64,000 nucleotides of DNA from Amoebophrya sp. A120 (GCA_905178155.1 CAJINV010000002.1:634422-698421), one strand, 5' to 3'. Shown: positions 22,401-34,524, counted from the stretch's first letter. Notes: generated by a model not told the origin, from the letters alone. Translations and numbers: made by a program.

Positions 22401-25400
22401 CGGGGGCGAAAAAAAGGTTTGAAGATATGAAAAAAAACTCATATGACAAACAGCCGAAGAAAGCGAACGATGTGATGATGAGCGAATATTTTTCCCAAAG
22501 CAACAAACTAACCCACCTGCGGCTCGCCCTGCTCTTCCTCCTCGGCCTTCACCCGGTCCATGACCAATTTCCGGATGATCCCCCTCCGCGCTTTTTCTAT
22601 CCCGATCATACCGGGCAAGATGGTCGTGGTTTTTCCCTCTTCCAGCTTCATGCACAGCCGCTGGTAGTACGGCACGTCGAAGACGGACTTATTGGTCAAT
22701 TCGGCGTACGACAATTTCGACATTTGCTCGGAAGTCAGGTCGTACTGCAAGATTTTTTCCTCAGTCAACGGCTTCGCAGTGTACTGCTGGATGTGCGCCC
22801 AGGAGATGTCGGTCCACTGGTAGAAGTTCCCGTCCGAGCCCTGCAAGTACTTATGGACGGGACTGCTGCAGAGGGGATCAAATTGCTCCATATAGAAGCC
22901 TATCAACTTTAAAAATGTCTGGGTCTGGAAGATTCTGACACTTGTCATGCACGTTTTGCATGAGCCATGATGTCTGTGATGCATACCTTAGCAATACAGA
23001 TTTTTTGAGGGCTTCTTGATGCGTATTCCGCATGACAAATGCTTTCTCAGCGTAGCAAAAATTGCACTTCCTTTGGTACTCATGCAAGACAGATTTTTTT
23101 GGAATCCAAATGCAGCATCACGAGTTGCATTCTTCTAGACCCAGACATTTTTACACTTGATAAAGCCACTCACCGCGTCGTTTTCCTGGATGAGCTTGGT
23201 GATGTCCTCCAGGCGAGTGTTCTCGCCTGTTTTCATGTTATGGTAAAAGATGTTGTACAGCGTCTCATCTTCCACTGTGCAGACCAACGGTAAATCGTCC
23301 ACGATGCTGCTACTGCTCTCCACGATGCTGTTCTCACCCGCCTGCTCGCCCTGGCCATCGACCGCATGTTCCTGCTCCTGGTGGGAGGTATGTTCCTCCT
23401 CCTGGTGGGCCGCCGCCGCCGGGCCCTGCTCCTGGTGGGCCGGATTTCCCTCCGCCACATCTTCCCCGCCCGCCTGCTCCTCCTGCTCGGCGCCGGAGAC
23501 CTCCGAACTTTGCTCCAGGGGATAGTCCTCGATCGGCTGGCTGCGCTCCAGGGCGGCCTCCGCGCTCAACAGCTCCTCCGCCATGGTCATCTGCCCAGCA
23601 TCCGTCTGCATGTGCTGATCCGTCTGCACTTCCACTTGGTCATCCGTGGTGGTCGCCGGCTGCGGCTCCTGCTGCTCCTGGCTCTCTTCCGAGTTCATCT
23701 CCGCCTCCGAGTCATCCACCGCATGCAAAGATTCGTCGTTGTTACTATTGGATCCACCAGAAACCGCCGGCGCTTTCTCGGACTCAACATCCTGCTCCTG
23801 ACTTTCAGATTCCGAAGACTCTTCCTCGGATCCGGAAGATTGCTCTTGATTCGACTCCGGATTACTCGCCGCCGCTGCCGCGGGGGGATTGTTCATTTTT
23901 TGTTGGATGGAGTCGAGATTCCGCTCGACCCATTTTCTTCGTGCGTCGGAAGCGAGGGTTTGCAGGTGTTCCTGGTTGCGCTGTAGTTCCTCCTGCTGTT
24001 TCTGCTGCAGCTGCTCCAGGTGCTGCTCCCGGTACACTGCCGCCTTGTTTCCCTGTGCGCGTCCGTTCGTGATATCCAACAAACCCCGGCAGAGAATCTC
24101 CAAAGGCTTATCAACGCCCCGCGCTTGCAAAACCTTTTATTTTTGCGTTTTTTTTTTGAGTTACGAGATAACAAACAGTGCGCGACTACGAAAGAACAGG
24201 TTCGTCACAAAGCATATCAAGCGCACTACTTCACTGTGAGAAAAACTAGGACTACGGCACTACAAACACTCCACTACTGAAACTAACGTCTACCAAACTT
24301 TCAAAAAACAGAATCTCCATCGTCATCACTACTGTACATCGCAAAACGCCGCCCAGAACGCCGGCTCGCCGTCGAGGACGATCACTGTTCTGTTTGTAGG
24401 GTCCTTTTTGTCCTTTTCCTCCTGCATTTTTGCGATCTTCTTGTTTGCCAACGACACCAACTGTTGTTTCTGGTCGATCAGTATGAAATGCAAAAGTGTC
24501 TGGGTCTGGAAGGATGCAACTTGTCATGCTAAATCTGAAGCATGCAAAAATCTGTGTTGCATGAGTGCCAAAAGCTGTTCGCTTTCAATCTCATGCAGGA
24601 CAGGCATGAGAGAGACCTCACAAACTCTGTCATGCTAGGTTCCGCATTCCAGATCCAAGGGTCATGGAAAACCTGCTGCATGACGAGTTTACACTCTTCC
24701 AGAGCCAGACACTTTTGCACTTCATAGTCAGCAAGTCCAAGACCTGCGGGCTGTTGCTGCACAAAGCAGACTTGACGCCGTCCAGGTCGAAGACCGGGTG
24801 CGATAAGCCCAACCCTTTCCACCTGAAGAAAGGAAATCAACGCGACAGTCATGCTGAAATGCGACAAGCCTAAACCGTCAATGTTGAAGAAAGGAAAAGC
24901 ATAGTCATCATGAAAATCAAAATTATAAGTGCTCGCGATCATGAAAACGCCATAGCTGGCATGAGAAGCCTATCATGACAATACCAGTGTAAAAAAAAAT
25001 TACCAAGTCATAAACGTCTCCACAGTGCAATTGACGGCAACCCGTGCCATTAGGGTCCACATCACCTTGTGGACACCGTGGCGCAGGTCCCGACCGTTGT
25101 GCGGCGCGGCGTTGTAGACATTCTTTTTGAGTCGCAGGGCGAGTTGCTGGAAATTTGTTTTGTCCTTGGACTTTCTGTATGCAGCGCAAACAGAAATGAC
25201 TGGGCCTGGAAGGGTGCAGCCTGTGCCGTTGCATTTGATCACACAGCAAATTAAGCAGTCTGTCATGCGAAAGTAAGTTTGTCCTGCGGAAGTAGGTCTG
25301 TCATGCGAAAATATGTCTGCCATGCGAAAATAAGTCCGGCATCAGCATGCCCACAGAGAAAAAGTCTGTCATGCGAAAGTATAAAAACGGCAGTCATGCG

Positions 25401-26213
25401 GGAGCGACATCGTAGAGGACGCGAGTGCCGTGGCTCATGCATAACATGCATCACAAATCCCCACTCTTCCAGGCCTAGACTCATTTTTTTATCTGTCATA
25501 CGGTAATGCTGAAGCACAGCGGGCTCGCCCAAGCGTTCACCTTTGCGTGCGCGGCCCTCGGGGCGGCGTTAACATTCAGCATGAACTGCTTTAACAATCC
25601 GTCGACCCGGTCCGGTTCCTCTTCGTATTCATCCTCATCGCCCAGCTCCGCATTTGAATCGAAGTCGAGGTCGAACGGGTCCCTCATCGCCTTCTTCTTT
25701 TTAGCGTCTTTTTTGGCTTTGGCGGATTGTTCGCAACCTGAGTTTTGGTTTTATTTTGCTAGTCGATTTCTTTGCCACTCAGGGCCATGCGTTTACTCTT
25801 ATGGCGCAGACTGAGTCTAATACTGTGGCATCTTCTATCTACCTAGCTATGTACTAACCATGCAAAAGCTTCGCGACGAGGCTATCAATATAGGAATAGC
25901 TCATCTTATAAACGACAAAGAACTTGCAGCTGCGGCAGCTATGGGCTGCCGTTTTTGTGTGAAAGAGGATAAAAATACGCTGCTGCGCTTCGGTCAACCA
26001 CTGCTGGAACGCCACCGTACCACGTAATTTCCCCACTTGCTTCGCCGTGGGCTTTTCCTGCCGGAAGTGCGTCCTGCACTCGTTCTGCAATCCGAGCGGA
26101 ATCTCTTCCCATTGAAGGTTCAAACTTGACAAATCCTTCTTGGTCAGCCCGACGCCCTTTGCTGCTTTCTGCAGCTCAGCGAGCGCAAACTCGGGAGTAA
26201 ATTTCCACGCCAT
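19456..26213 (-). CDS. Large unknown protein with acidic Gln/Glu-rich region, 1500 aa
   Basis: Eleven exons: 26213-25979, 25737-25501, 25172-25004, 24822-24727, 24476-24338, 24133-23163, 22895-22517, 22327-22031, 21871-20887, 20605-20516 and 20360-19456, total 4503 nt. Six introns are GT-AG and four are introners; all junctions keep frame. The start MAWKFTPEF at 26213 is the first ATG. Visible parts: an N-terminal third with basic and acidic patches; a long Gln/Glu/Ser-rich acidic segment with coiled-coil propensity in exon 6; a globular-looking region in exon 9; and a Lys-rich C-terminus (KKNKNKSPVRK) ending HAGKRK. No domain recognised. The basic tail suggests nuclear or nucleic-acid-associated location, which is inference. 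An internal TAG in exon 5's continuation (24329) is avoided by the GT donor at 24337; without that splice the region would be two genes. Confidence 0.7.
20366..20515. mobile_element. Family A introner, last intron of the 1500-aa gene
   Basis: TATGAACTGCAAAAGTAGCG / GATACTTTTGCACAGGATA. Flanks GCCAG/CCCAG. Joins IIPEFPHW to EFDNTTA. Confidence 0.88.
20690..20870. repeat. Degenerate CAAG-rich short repeats in an intron
   Basis: Words such as TACAAGTACC, TACAAGCTCAAG and AAGCGCAAGC recur through the GT-AG intron before exon 10 of the 1500-aa gene. Confidence 0.7.
22901..23162. mobile_element. Family B introner in the 1500-aa gene
   Basis: TATCAACTTTAAAAATGTCT..GGTCTGGAAG / TCTAGACCCAGACATTTTTA..CTTGATA. 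TSD AAGCC on both sides. Joins DAVSGF to YMEQFDP. Confidence 0.92.
24482..24726. mobile_element. Family B introner in the 1500-aa gene
   Basis: TATGAAATGCAAAAGTGTCT..GGTCTGGAAG with complementary right end. TSD ATCAG/GTCAG. Joins VLDLLT to DQKQQL. Confidence 0.9.
25178..25500. mobile_element. Family B-like introner in the 1500-aa gene
   Basis: TATGCAGCGCAAACAG with GGGCCTGGAAG at the left, CTTCCAGGCCTAGAC and TCTGTCATA at the right. Flanks TTCTG/CGGTA do not match, but 5-bp-rule excision keeps frame. The interior repeats GTCATGCGAAA four times. Confidence 0.8.
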
Positions 26214-26532
26214 GGCTATGCTTTTACTTTGTTGTTGTTCAGAATTAAAAGTTTTTTCGAAACAAACGGGTTTTTGAAAATAGATTTTTGGCGCTACGAA
26301 AGCACCCCGTACTTGGCTCGGGTTACCTAAGCAACCTGCTTGTGTTTGGTAATCGAGGACGAAGGTTTTTCTGGGTAGTGGCAGTGGTAGTAGCAACAGT
26401 AGTAACACTAGTAGAAAGAAGTAGCACTAGCAAGCTTGCTAGCTTCTGCAATGAAGGACTTGCTTCCACAAAGAAAAAAAGAGTGACAATCTTATACATA
26501 TCCAGGAAAAAAAGGACGAGCTCGCGCCCACC

Positions 26533-26715
26533 ATGGACGAGAAAAAACGGAAAAAAAGAACCGATGGGAGCACGGAAGTGGTGCTTGCGCTCCTGGGTGC
26601 ACTCGTGTGTCACTCTATATTTCTCAGCTTGCTACTCACAAAAACACGCGGACGGAAATCAATGAAGCGCGCCCACAAGAAGGCAATCGAGCCGCTAGTA
26701 GAGGCTAGGACTTAG
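26533..26715 (+). CDS. Possible small single-pass membrane protein, 60 aa
   Basis: A strong translation-start context (CACCATGG) precedes a Lys/Arg-rich N-terminus, one hydrophobic segment (VVLALLGALVCHSIFLSLLL) and a basic tail. It is on the plus strand, opposite every firm gene here, and is short, so it may be chance. No family recognised. Confidence 0.3.
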   Translation: MDEKKRKKRTDGSTEVVLALLGALVCHSIFLSLLLTKTRGRKSMKRAHKKAIEPLVEART

Positions 26716-26929
26716 AAACGAGGTCGAGCCGCCGCTTCAGTTATTAGGCGCAGCGCAGGCGGACCGCACCTACACAAACAAAAACAGGCTTATGGACCCA
26801 CCAGGAGAAACAACCTAATGTTGTAGGCCAGTGAACATAGATATCTATGCTAAGGCCGCGGGCCTTCTCCAGCCTCCAGTGGCCCGGCCAATTTGTTCCT
26901 GTTCCCACAAGCGGGGCGTGTTCGTTTTT

Positions 26930-27010
26930 TCGTGATTTGCAGCTTTTTTTTCGCGTTTTGCAACTTTTTTTTCGCGTTTTGCAGCTTTTTTTTCGCATTT
27001 TCCTTCTTTT
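26930..27010. repeat. T-tract tandem repeat, about 23-bp unit
   Basis: Three to four units of TTTTTTTTCGCGTTTTGCA(A/G)C. Confidence 0.85.
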
Positions 27011-27411
27011 TTATTTGTCCTTGCCGGTTTTCGATCGGGTTTTCTCCAGCCAATTGCGGGAAAGCGAATTTCCTTGCGAGTGGCCGGGCAGCCCTCGAAC
27101 GAAAACCCGCAAAACCCGAAAAAAAATGTACAAAACGCAGCAAAAAAATCCCGAAAACGCGAAAAAAGATGGCAAAACGTAGAAACCAAACACTGCGGCC
27201 CACCTGCCGCCGCCGGGTGGCAAAACAGCCGAAGGCACGGCTTCCCAACATTAGGGCAATGGCGGACGCGACAAGACAGATGGCCCGCGGCATCCGGGCT
27301 CGAAGCAAGTCATGAAGTTCCACCACAAATCATGTCCAAAAAAATCAGAATCATCCGCCAAAAAAATCAGAAAAATTCGGCAAAAAATTCGGCAAAGTGC
27401 GGAAAACCCTA

Positions 27412-27640
27412 AGTGAAACCTAAGTTGAGCCTAAGTTTTTCCTAAGTGAAACCTAAGTTTTTCCTAAGTGAAAGTTGGGCCATACCATGCGGCTTCACTT
27501 AGGTTTGACTTAGGTTTGACTTAGGTTTGACTTAGGTTTGACTTAGGTTTCACTTAGGCCAAAATCCGACCCCCCTCATTTTCGACTTAGGTTTGACTTA
27601 GGTTTGACTTAGGTTCGACTTAGGTTCGACTTAGATTTCA
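27412..27640. repeat. CCTAAGT / ACTTAGG repeat array in inverted halves
   Basis: The left part (27412-27475) repeats CCTAAGTGAAA/CCTAAGTTTTT. The right part (27488-27640) repeats the complementary GACTTAGGTTT unit about ten times. The two halves could pair. The same unit recurs at 40235-40300. Confidence 0.9.
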
Positions 27641-27724
27641 AGTAGCCCTCGCCGGGGTTTCGAGTGGCTGCGGCATGAAACAGGCGCGCGCCGCTTGTGG
27701 AATTTCGGGAGGCCAATGCCCGCC

Positions 27725-27842
27725 GTTTTTTGCCATTTTCGCAAATATTTTTGCCATTTTCGCAAGTTTTTTTTGCGATTTTCGCAAGTTTTTCTGCCAT
27801 TTTCGCAAGTTTTTTTGCTAATTTCGCAAGTTTTTGTTGCGA
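27725..27842. repeat. Tandem repeat, about 23-bp unit TTTTGCCATTTTCGCAAG
   Basis: Five to six units of TTTTTTGCCATTTTCGCAAG with small changes. Confidence 0.88.
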
Positions 27843-27999
27843 AGCTGAGCGCGGAACCGCGAAAAACGAATCGCCGGGAAGGATCCCACCGGCAATGGCT
27901 TGTAGGCCATGAGGGTGAGGCCCATAAATAAAGAGGCCACGCGCCGAAAATACCCCGGGGACCCCGGGCGGCCAGATGTCATGCTTCCCGTCCCAAGCA

Positions 28000-28960
28000 C
28001 CTTGTTTTTCTGCGTTTCGCAACTTTTTTTCCCGATTTTGCGAAAAAATGTCCGGAAACAAGAAGAAAAGGGCCACCGCTGGCCCCCCGCAAGCCCAGGC
28101 GACGCCCCCGGGGGGGGCGAGGGAATGAGCCCAGGCGCCTGGGCTTCCGGGGGGCCAACGGTGGCCCTTTTTTCCCTGTTTCGTAAGGTTTTTCCGCAAA
28201 AGCGGCAAAAAAAGTCGCGAAACGCAGAAAAACGAGGCGGCCGGGGCCCCCGTCGGCACCCGCGCTAAGTTTGCGGGGAAGGGGAGCGATTCCACGGCAC
28301 CCGGGCGCACGGCCCCAGGCGCACTGCTGAAAAGGGCCACACACTGGTCCCGGCCGCGCGCCTTCTTGCCTTTCTCGATTCCGACGGGCCCGCGTTCATT
28401 TTTCGCGATTTGGCCATGAAAAAGCCCAAAAACGCCAAAAAAAAGGGTAGAAACGCAAAAAAAAATGCGCAAAAGCGCCAAAAAAACCCCAAAAAAGCAA
28501 AGTCCAAAGCGCCAAAAGCCCAGGCGACACCCCCGAGAGGGAAGGGGGAGCAGCCCAGGCGCCGGGGCTCGCGGGGGGCCAACGGTGCCCCTTTTCTTGC
28601 TGTTTCCCAACATTTTTCCGCAAAATCGGCAAAAAAAATGGCGAAACGCAGAAAAACGAAGCGGCCGGGAACCCCGTCGGCGGCCGCGCTGAGTGCGCGG
28701 GAAAAGGAAGCAACCCCACGGCCCCCGACGAAATGCTGAAGAAGGCCGCAGCCCGGTCCCAGCCGCCCGCCTTCTTGCTTTTGCGGATTCCGGCGGGCCC
28801 GCGGTCATTTTCCGCGGTTTTGCAAAAAAAAGCCCAAAAACGCAAAAAAAAAGCCGAAAAACGCCAAAAAAAAGCTGCAAAACGCAAAAAAAACGCCAAA
28901 AAAAGTCCAAGCAAAGCGCCAAGCGGCTTGTTTCTCTTTTTCTCTGAAATGGCTCCGGTC
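28000..28960. repeat. Tandem repeat of about 425 bp with A-tract cores
   Basis: Blocks at 28095-28380 and 28520-28800 align: shared CCAGGCGAC(G/A)CCCCCG, GGGGGGCCAACGGTG, CGCAGAAAAACGA(G/A)GCGG and CGTCGGC. Between them lie runs of CAAAAACGCCAAAAAAAA words. A 456-codon minus-strand ORF (27609-28979) spans this only because the repeats are open in frame. Confidence 0.8.
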
Positions 28961-29357
28961 GCGTCTTGCACAACCTCAAAAAATGATCCTAAGTATTTCC
29001 GGCAAAGAATGATCTCCAGAGATCACATTCGCCATACCATAGACCTCACCTTGTCGTCGGTCTTTCAAAAGTGGTTTCGTTTTAGTAATGCTTCGTCAAA
29101 TCCTTTTCGCGGTCTGTCTCGCTCTTTGGATCGCTGTCTAAATTGCTGCTGAGCTTGATTGATTGATGCTTCCAGCAAAGCTCTCCATTCAATGATAACG
29201 AAGCACGACGCGCTTCAATATCCTCGGGGGGCACTCTCGTATTGCAAACGCGTTGAATTACCATAGCGCCTCATAAAATGTTGAATAAATCAGCAGAACG
29301 CCCCAAAAAAACCTTGCATCTGGTGTCTCTCGTTCGCACGACGGCTGCTGGCTGGTG
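28961..29357. other. No feature seen
   Basis: Ordinary-looking DNA between the repeat island and the stop codon of the 1518-aa gene. Confidence 0.4.
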
Positions 29358-32300
29358 TCATTCCGGCGGCAAAAGGGTCTCTCGCGGTTGCGCTTTGGCT
29401 GCTGGCTGCTTCGGCGCGGGCCCGGCCCCCGGCGCCACGATAGCGCGACTTCCAGCTTTGGCTTTACCGCCCGCTTTCGGCTTAGCCTTTACTCCCGGCT
29501 TTGCACCTGTTCGCGCCGTGGGTGCCGTGCGTCCAATGCTGCCCGGCAGCGCGGACGGAGCCGCCGCCGGGGGTGGCGCAGTCCGGCTCGGCTCGTTTCC
29601 GGAAGCTGCGAGCAGTGGCTGGGCCGCCTGCTTCCCTATCGGCTTTGCGTGCTGTTTTTTCGGATTCTGCTTCTGCTGGGCCTGCCCCCGCGCGGCGCCC
29701 GCTGCAGCAGCCGCTGCGGCGGCGCGGTGCTTTTCCAGCGCGACCGCAACTTGAGTCAGGGTGGTCACCGTACCCAACGTAACCTCCTTCAACCTGGTGT
29801 AGGTGGCCACGCGGCCATACTTTCCGAGTTTGCTACCAACTATGGAAGCCAGGGGGCGGGCGTATTTTTCCAGCTCGCTCTGGATGTACTTCAAGCGCTC
29901 CTCTGCGGTCCCGAACTTTTGCGTTACGTCGCCACGCTTGAGAGCTACGTCCAGAAGGAGAGACACGCGGCAGGCGTACAGCCTCGCCAGCTTCCACGCG
30001 GTGTCGGAAGTCTCCCGCTTCAGCTGGTAGTTGAATGTCCGCACGCCGAGCTGAGACCGAAGGCCGAGGATCTTGCGGATCGACTGTCCGTACTGTGGCA
30101 AAGCGCACAAGACCGGAAGGTACTTGCGGTAGACCGGCTCCAACGGCTCCACCTTGACGCTCCTCTCGCTGCTTATTGTTATGGAGAAGCCCCGGTCGGT
30201 TGCGCCATGCCGAACTGTTAATCTCTCTGAACGGAGACGACGCTTCCGCTCTGCCGTCGAAAGCAAGTGCAGGTATTGGCCCCGGGCTTCCGGGATTCCG
30301 CGCACGGCGTCCTTTTCTTCACCACTCGACTCCTGCTCACTCGCGGAGCCTTCCTTCTCACTCGCGGAGCCTGGACCTGGGCCTGCGCTGCTGGAGGTGG
30401 CGGACGACGTGGCTGCGGACGACGACGTGGAGACCTCGCGCTCGGCCGCAAGCTTCCGCGCAGGCGGAGCCGCGTTTTCTGGCCTTTTCGATTTAACTTT
30501 GCGAGCCGCAAGACCGGCTACCTTTGGCTTTTCGGGTAGAACAGAATCCCAGGCCATCAGCGGGTTCCGACGGTTAGAACCGCCCAGACTCTTCCCGCTA
30601 TCTTCGTCGCTGCTGCCAAAGTCGATGTCTGCTTTCTGCACCAGCTCGACTTCGCCGCTTCTGGGAATTTGCACAGTAAAACTCTCTTCCACTGCTGCAA
30701 CGCCACCGCCTTCAAGCCGCACGGAATGAAGGCGGATTTTCTTCTGGTCGAAGAACCGCAGGCGGTTTCTGTACTCGGGTGAGCAGAAAAACGCGTCCGC
30801 CGCAAGTGTCTCCGGCAGTCGCACTTCTTTGAGGTCCTTCTCCGCGTCGTAAATCGGGCTCACCATCACGCCGCCGAAGGCGTACGGTGAGCGCGAAATG
30901 TAGTACACTAGGCAGTACGCCGGAAAGCAGGCAGCGTCTTTGAAGATTTTGTTTGCGGGGACGAACACAAGATCGGCGCTCTGCTGCTGCTGTTGGCCGC
31001 CGCCCGGTGCTGTGTCTTCCCCGCCGTTTCCCTTGGGCCGCACCCCGACGGAGAACTCGATCAAAATGGCATTTTCGGGTCGGGAGGAAAAAAACTCGTC
31101 AACCAACGGCATCTGATTCTGAAACAGCTCACCAACCTCCACTGCCTCGCGCCGCCGCTCCTGCACTTCGTATATCCAGGCCGCAAGCTTTCCCCAATTC
31201 TCTTTACATGACCGGGAGGTTTGGACCCAGGCGCATAAGCGCTCGACCCCGGACGGTGGAAAGCGGTACAACTCCGTCGCGACTATGCCGCGGGCTTCTT
31301 CCAGGCCCGGGATTTTTTCGCCATACAACCGCGCCCGCAGATCATCGCGCTGCTCGCTCTTTTTGTACTGCAGCTCCGGGTTCTTGTCGCTCCTGTGTGC
31401 CTTCTTGCGTTTATTCTGTCCCGTCCCCACGTTGGCGTAGAAGTGGAGCTTCGTCAGCTCTTTCAGTTTGCTGTAGTACCGCAGCTGGCATGATGCGCGG
31501 TCATCTCTCTCTATTTCAGCCCGCACACGCTTCTGTCTCTCCGCCCAGTAATCTGCCTCCGCTTTTTCCTGCGCCTTCACCTGCTGAACCCGCAGCTGCT
31601 CGACCTGCTGCTGCAGATTGACGCGATCCTTATCCATCTCCTCTTTAAACTATGAAGTGCAAAAGTATCGCACTCGTGCAAATGCATTACAAATTTGAAT
31701 TTCCTCAGCATGAAAAATAAAATAAAAATTTGTAATGCGCATTTGCCTTAAGAAAAACATTTGTAATGCATGATTGCAATACGAGCACGATACTTTTGCA
31801 CAGGATATAAACTTCTGGCCAACAATGCCCGTTTTCCCTTTTTTGTACAAGTTCGAAACACTGACGACGCGCTTCTTCTTTGCAAGCTCTGCAGCAGTGT
31901 ATCCGCCCGGAAGGACCGGCGACTTCGATGTGGAATCGGATCGCTCTGACTCGGACTGCGATAACAACTCCGACCCAGATGAGAGATCCGGATCGAAATC
32001 GCCGTCAGAGGGCTCGCTTCCGTATTTCTTGTAGTCCTTCGCATTCAAGCGCCCCCGCAAGGCGTCCTGCCGGATGAGAATGGAAGAAATCCGCAGTATG
32101 CCACGGTAGGCAGACTGGAACTCCTGCTGCAGCAATTTCCCCCGTCCTAGCTTTTGTTCTGCGGTCGCCTGCGTTCTCGGGCACTGGCACATCCCAGCCA
32201 GTACCATGTCAACGAATTTTACTCGCCGGCTGTGATCCGAGATCCGAAGCAACTGCTTCCTCCAGATGGTCAAACACACAGAGCCGCACGAATTCTCTGG

Positions 32301-34348
32301 GAACTCGGGAGCGTGGAAGAGGAATTTGCGAAGATAGGTGGAGCGCTGAGATTCCTGGCCCGCTTCCGGTGAACCGTTATCCAAAGCCGCGGCGGTGTTG
32401 TATTCGAGACAAAACTTCTGGAACGGGCAGCGATCAACGCTTGCGATGATCATGTGGAACATGACCGCCTCCGCAACGAGGGCGTGCTGCGCCTTCGCGA
32501 GTAGGTCCTTCTTCTTTTCCATCGTCAGGAGAGCTTCGCGCAGCGTCACAAACTGCATCTCCTCCAGAATCTGCGTCTCCTCTTGCAGGACCTGAAACGC
32601 TTTCCGAAAGCGTTTCTCGGCTGTCCGCTGAAGCTCCACGTTGGTCTCGTAAGTGTGCCGCTTCTTCAGAAACGAGAAGCTCGAAAAATCGTCCAGCGGG
32701 TTGGCAAGGTACCCGAGCAGAAGATGCGCGACTCTGTAGCAGGCATGCTGCAGCCCTTTGTTGTTTTTCACCAACTTCCACTCCTCGACCGAAAGGTAAT
32801 GTGGAGCATTGTCGCCCGCGGAAAAGATCATTTCTGTGTACCCGAGTGCGTCAATCACGGCCAGACGGCGGCAGGCGCGACCAAAAGTCAGCCACCTTTG
32901 GTGGGTGGGCTGCTTCAGCAGTCTGTACAAGGCTACCCAGGCCTTGACAACGTTTGTTTTCTGTTCCTTGCTCTGCACCGATATTTTCAGCGGGACACCG
33001 TCTCCACCCGGGTCCAGCTCCACGTATGCGTCCTCCATTGCTTTCGCAAGATCCCGCTCACGCATGTGCTCCAGGAACCGGCTCCAAGACCCGATGGCGT
33101 GTTGGTTCTTTAGCCTGTGCGCCGCCTCCTGTCCGGGCAGGCCGTTATAACCCGGCCGAATCTGCACAACCTTGTCGGCCTGCTTCTCTACGATCTCGCG
33201 AACGGTGGCAGAGCTCATGTTCATCTGCCTCGCCTGCAGATACGTCTTTTTCTCAATGAGCGGCATGTCCAGCTTCGTCGTATCCAGTGCAAAAGCGTCT
33301 GGGTCTGGAAACGTGGAACTTGTAATGCTGGTCTTGTAATGCTGGCTTGCAGTTGCTCCCCGGCATAACCAACAAAAGCTGCAACTGTTCTTGTCATGCA
33401 GAAAAGCAATCTCTCACGCTGGCTGCCTGTGAGAAAACGTTTTAGAAAGTTTTCACGCTTGGCTGCATTCACAGCTGTTTCCGTCACCCACGTTTTAGCA
33501 TCACAAGTTTCTTTTCCAGACCCCGAACTAGATATCTGCAATGCATACGTTGTAGTTCCGAGTAACTGCGAGGCGTGCTTGCCGATGTTCGCCGTGCTGT
33601 GCTCGTCGCAAGGTACAAAAATCGGCAACCACACCAAGGCTGGGCACTCCCGCTCCATACGATGCTCGACGATGAGGATGGAGCACATTACAGTTGCGCT
33701 TTCGGCGCCATCGCCGGAAAAGATTGCGGCAAAGGGGTCGGAAATACCATTGAACTCTAGTCCGTACGACATCACGGTGTTTGCGAGGCGGACGGCATCG
33801 CGCTCGTGCGGCAAAAGGTCCGGGTGGTGGCTCAAGCGATGCGGGGGCTTGTAGTGGATGTGTATCGGAAGGTTCGGAACCCGTGGCCATTTATTTGGCT
33901 CTTCCCCGTCGACAGCAAACCAGCAGCTGCCGTGGCAGACCGTCCACATTGCGCTCGGGTTGAGCGTCCGCTTCTTCGTCCTGGTGCCCCTCGACGTTCC
34001 GTCAACGCAAAACCGCGTCATCACTGCGCACTTCCCTGCAATTTTGTATGCTTCGCGCAAAGCTTTGGGACTTGCTGTGACCGCGAAGTCACTCAAAAGC
34101 ATCGCAGTCTTCAGGTACCCATCCGTTCGGGGGTTGCTGCGGTAGTTGAAATACTTCTCGACATACCTGCGGATCTTTTTCTGCTTTTTCTTCCGCCGGC
34201 GCTGCTTCGACATCCTGCAAAACCTCCCCATCTTGTTTCGTTTTGTTTTCCGTTTACGCGGCGCTATCTCACAGAAATTTGCTAGCTTATATGAATCTGC
34301 TTGCTGACTCCCGCAGGACAAAGACGGCTGCTGCTGCTCCCCATGCAT
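29358..34348 (-). CDS. Unknown large protein, 1518 aa
   Basis: Three exons: 34348-33548, 33275-31808 and 31645-29358, summing to 4557 nt. Both introns are introners (B, A), and the frame passes through each (LGTTT-KLDMPL and VGQKF-KEEMDK). The N-terminus is very basic (SKQRRRKKKQKKIRR); initiation could be at 34348 or at the later ATG starting MGRFCRM. The middle exon is helical with charged segments. An acidic Ser-rich linker (DLSSGSELLSQSESE) precedes the second introner; a coiled-coil run follows (NLQQQVEQLRVQQVKAQEKAE). The C-terminus is Ala/Pro/Gln/Lys-rich. I recognise no catalytic motif or family. An eroded introner-like start (TGAAGTGCGAAGTCC, GGGTCTGCATTAC) lies just upstream at about 34350-34400. 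Confidence 0.72.
31651..31807. mobile_element. Family A introner, intron 2 of the 1518-aa gene
   Basis: TATGAAGTGCAAAAGTATCG / CGATACTTTTGCACAGGATA. TSD TAAAC on both sides. Confidence 0.94.
33281..33547. mobile_element. Family B introner, intron 1 of the 1518-aa gene
   Basis: TATCCAGTGCAAAAGCGTCT..GGTCTGGAAA at the left, TTTCCAGACCCCGAAC..GCAATGCATA at the right. TSD CGTCG/CGTTG. Confidence 0.9.
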
Positions 34349-34524
34349 GACTGAAGTGCGAAGTCCAAATCGTCCCGGGTCTGCATTACAAGCTGCAGAT
34401 AATTCCTATTGTTTTGGAGCACGCAGGTGATGACCCATGCCCTATTCTTCACTTCGTTATACTTATATTAAGACTGGGTCTACAACGAGCAAGAGTTCGT
34501 TGCTGAGAAGCTAGCGTTTTTCTG

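Noticed and set aside
24329-24337. TAG at 24329 as the true end of a gene starting at 26213
   Set aside because: A GT donor (GAT|GTACAG) just before it and an AG acceptor at 24134 join the two halves in frame, and no ATG starts the second half.
27609-28979. A 456-codon minus-strand ORF, the longest in its region
   Set aside because: It is made of tandem repeats whose units happen to stay open; opposite-strand frames are open too, and the translation is Phe/Arg/Gly/Pro runs with no protein character.
33884-33908. A spliced-leader-like string on the plus strand (CCATTT...TTTGGCTC)
   Set aside because: It needs a 3-bp gap to match and lies inside a well-supported coding exon on the other strand.
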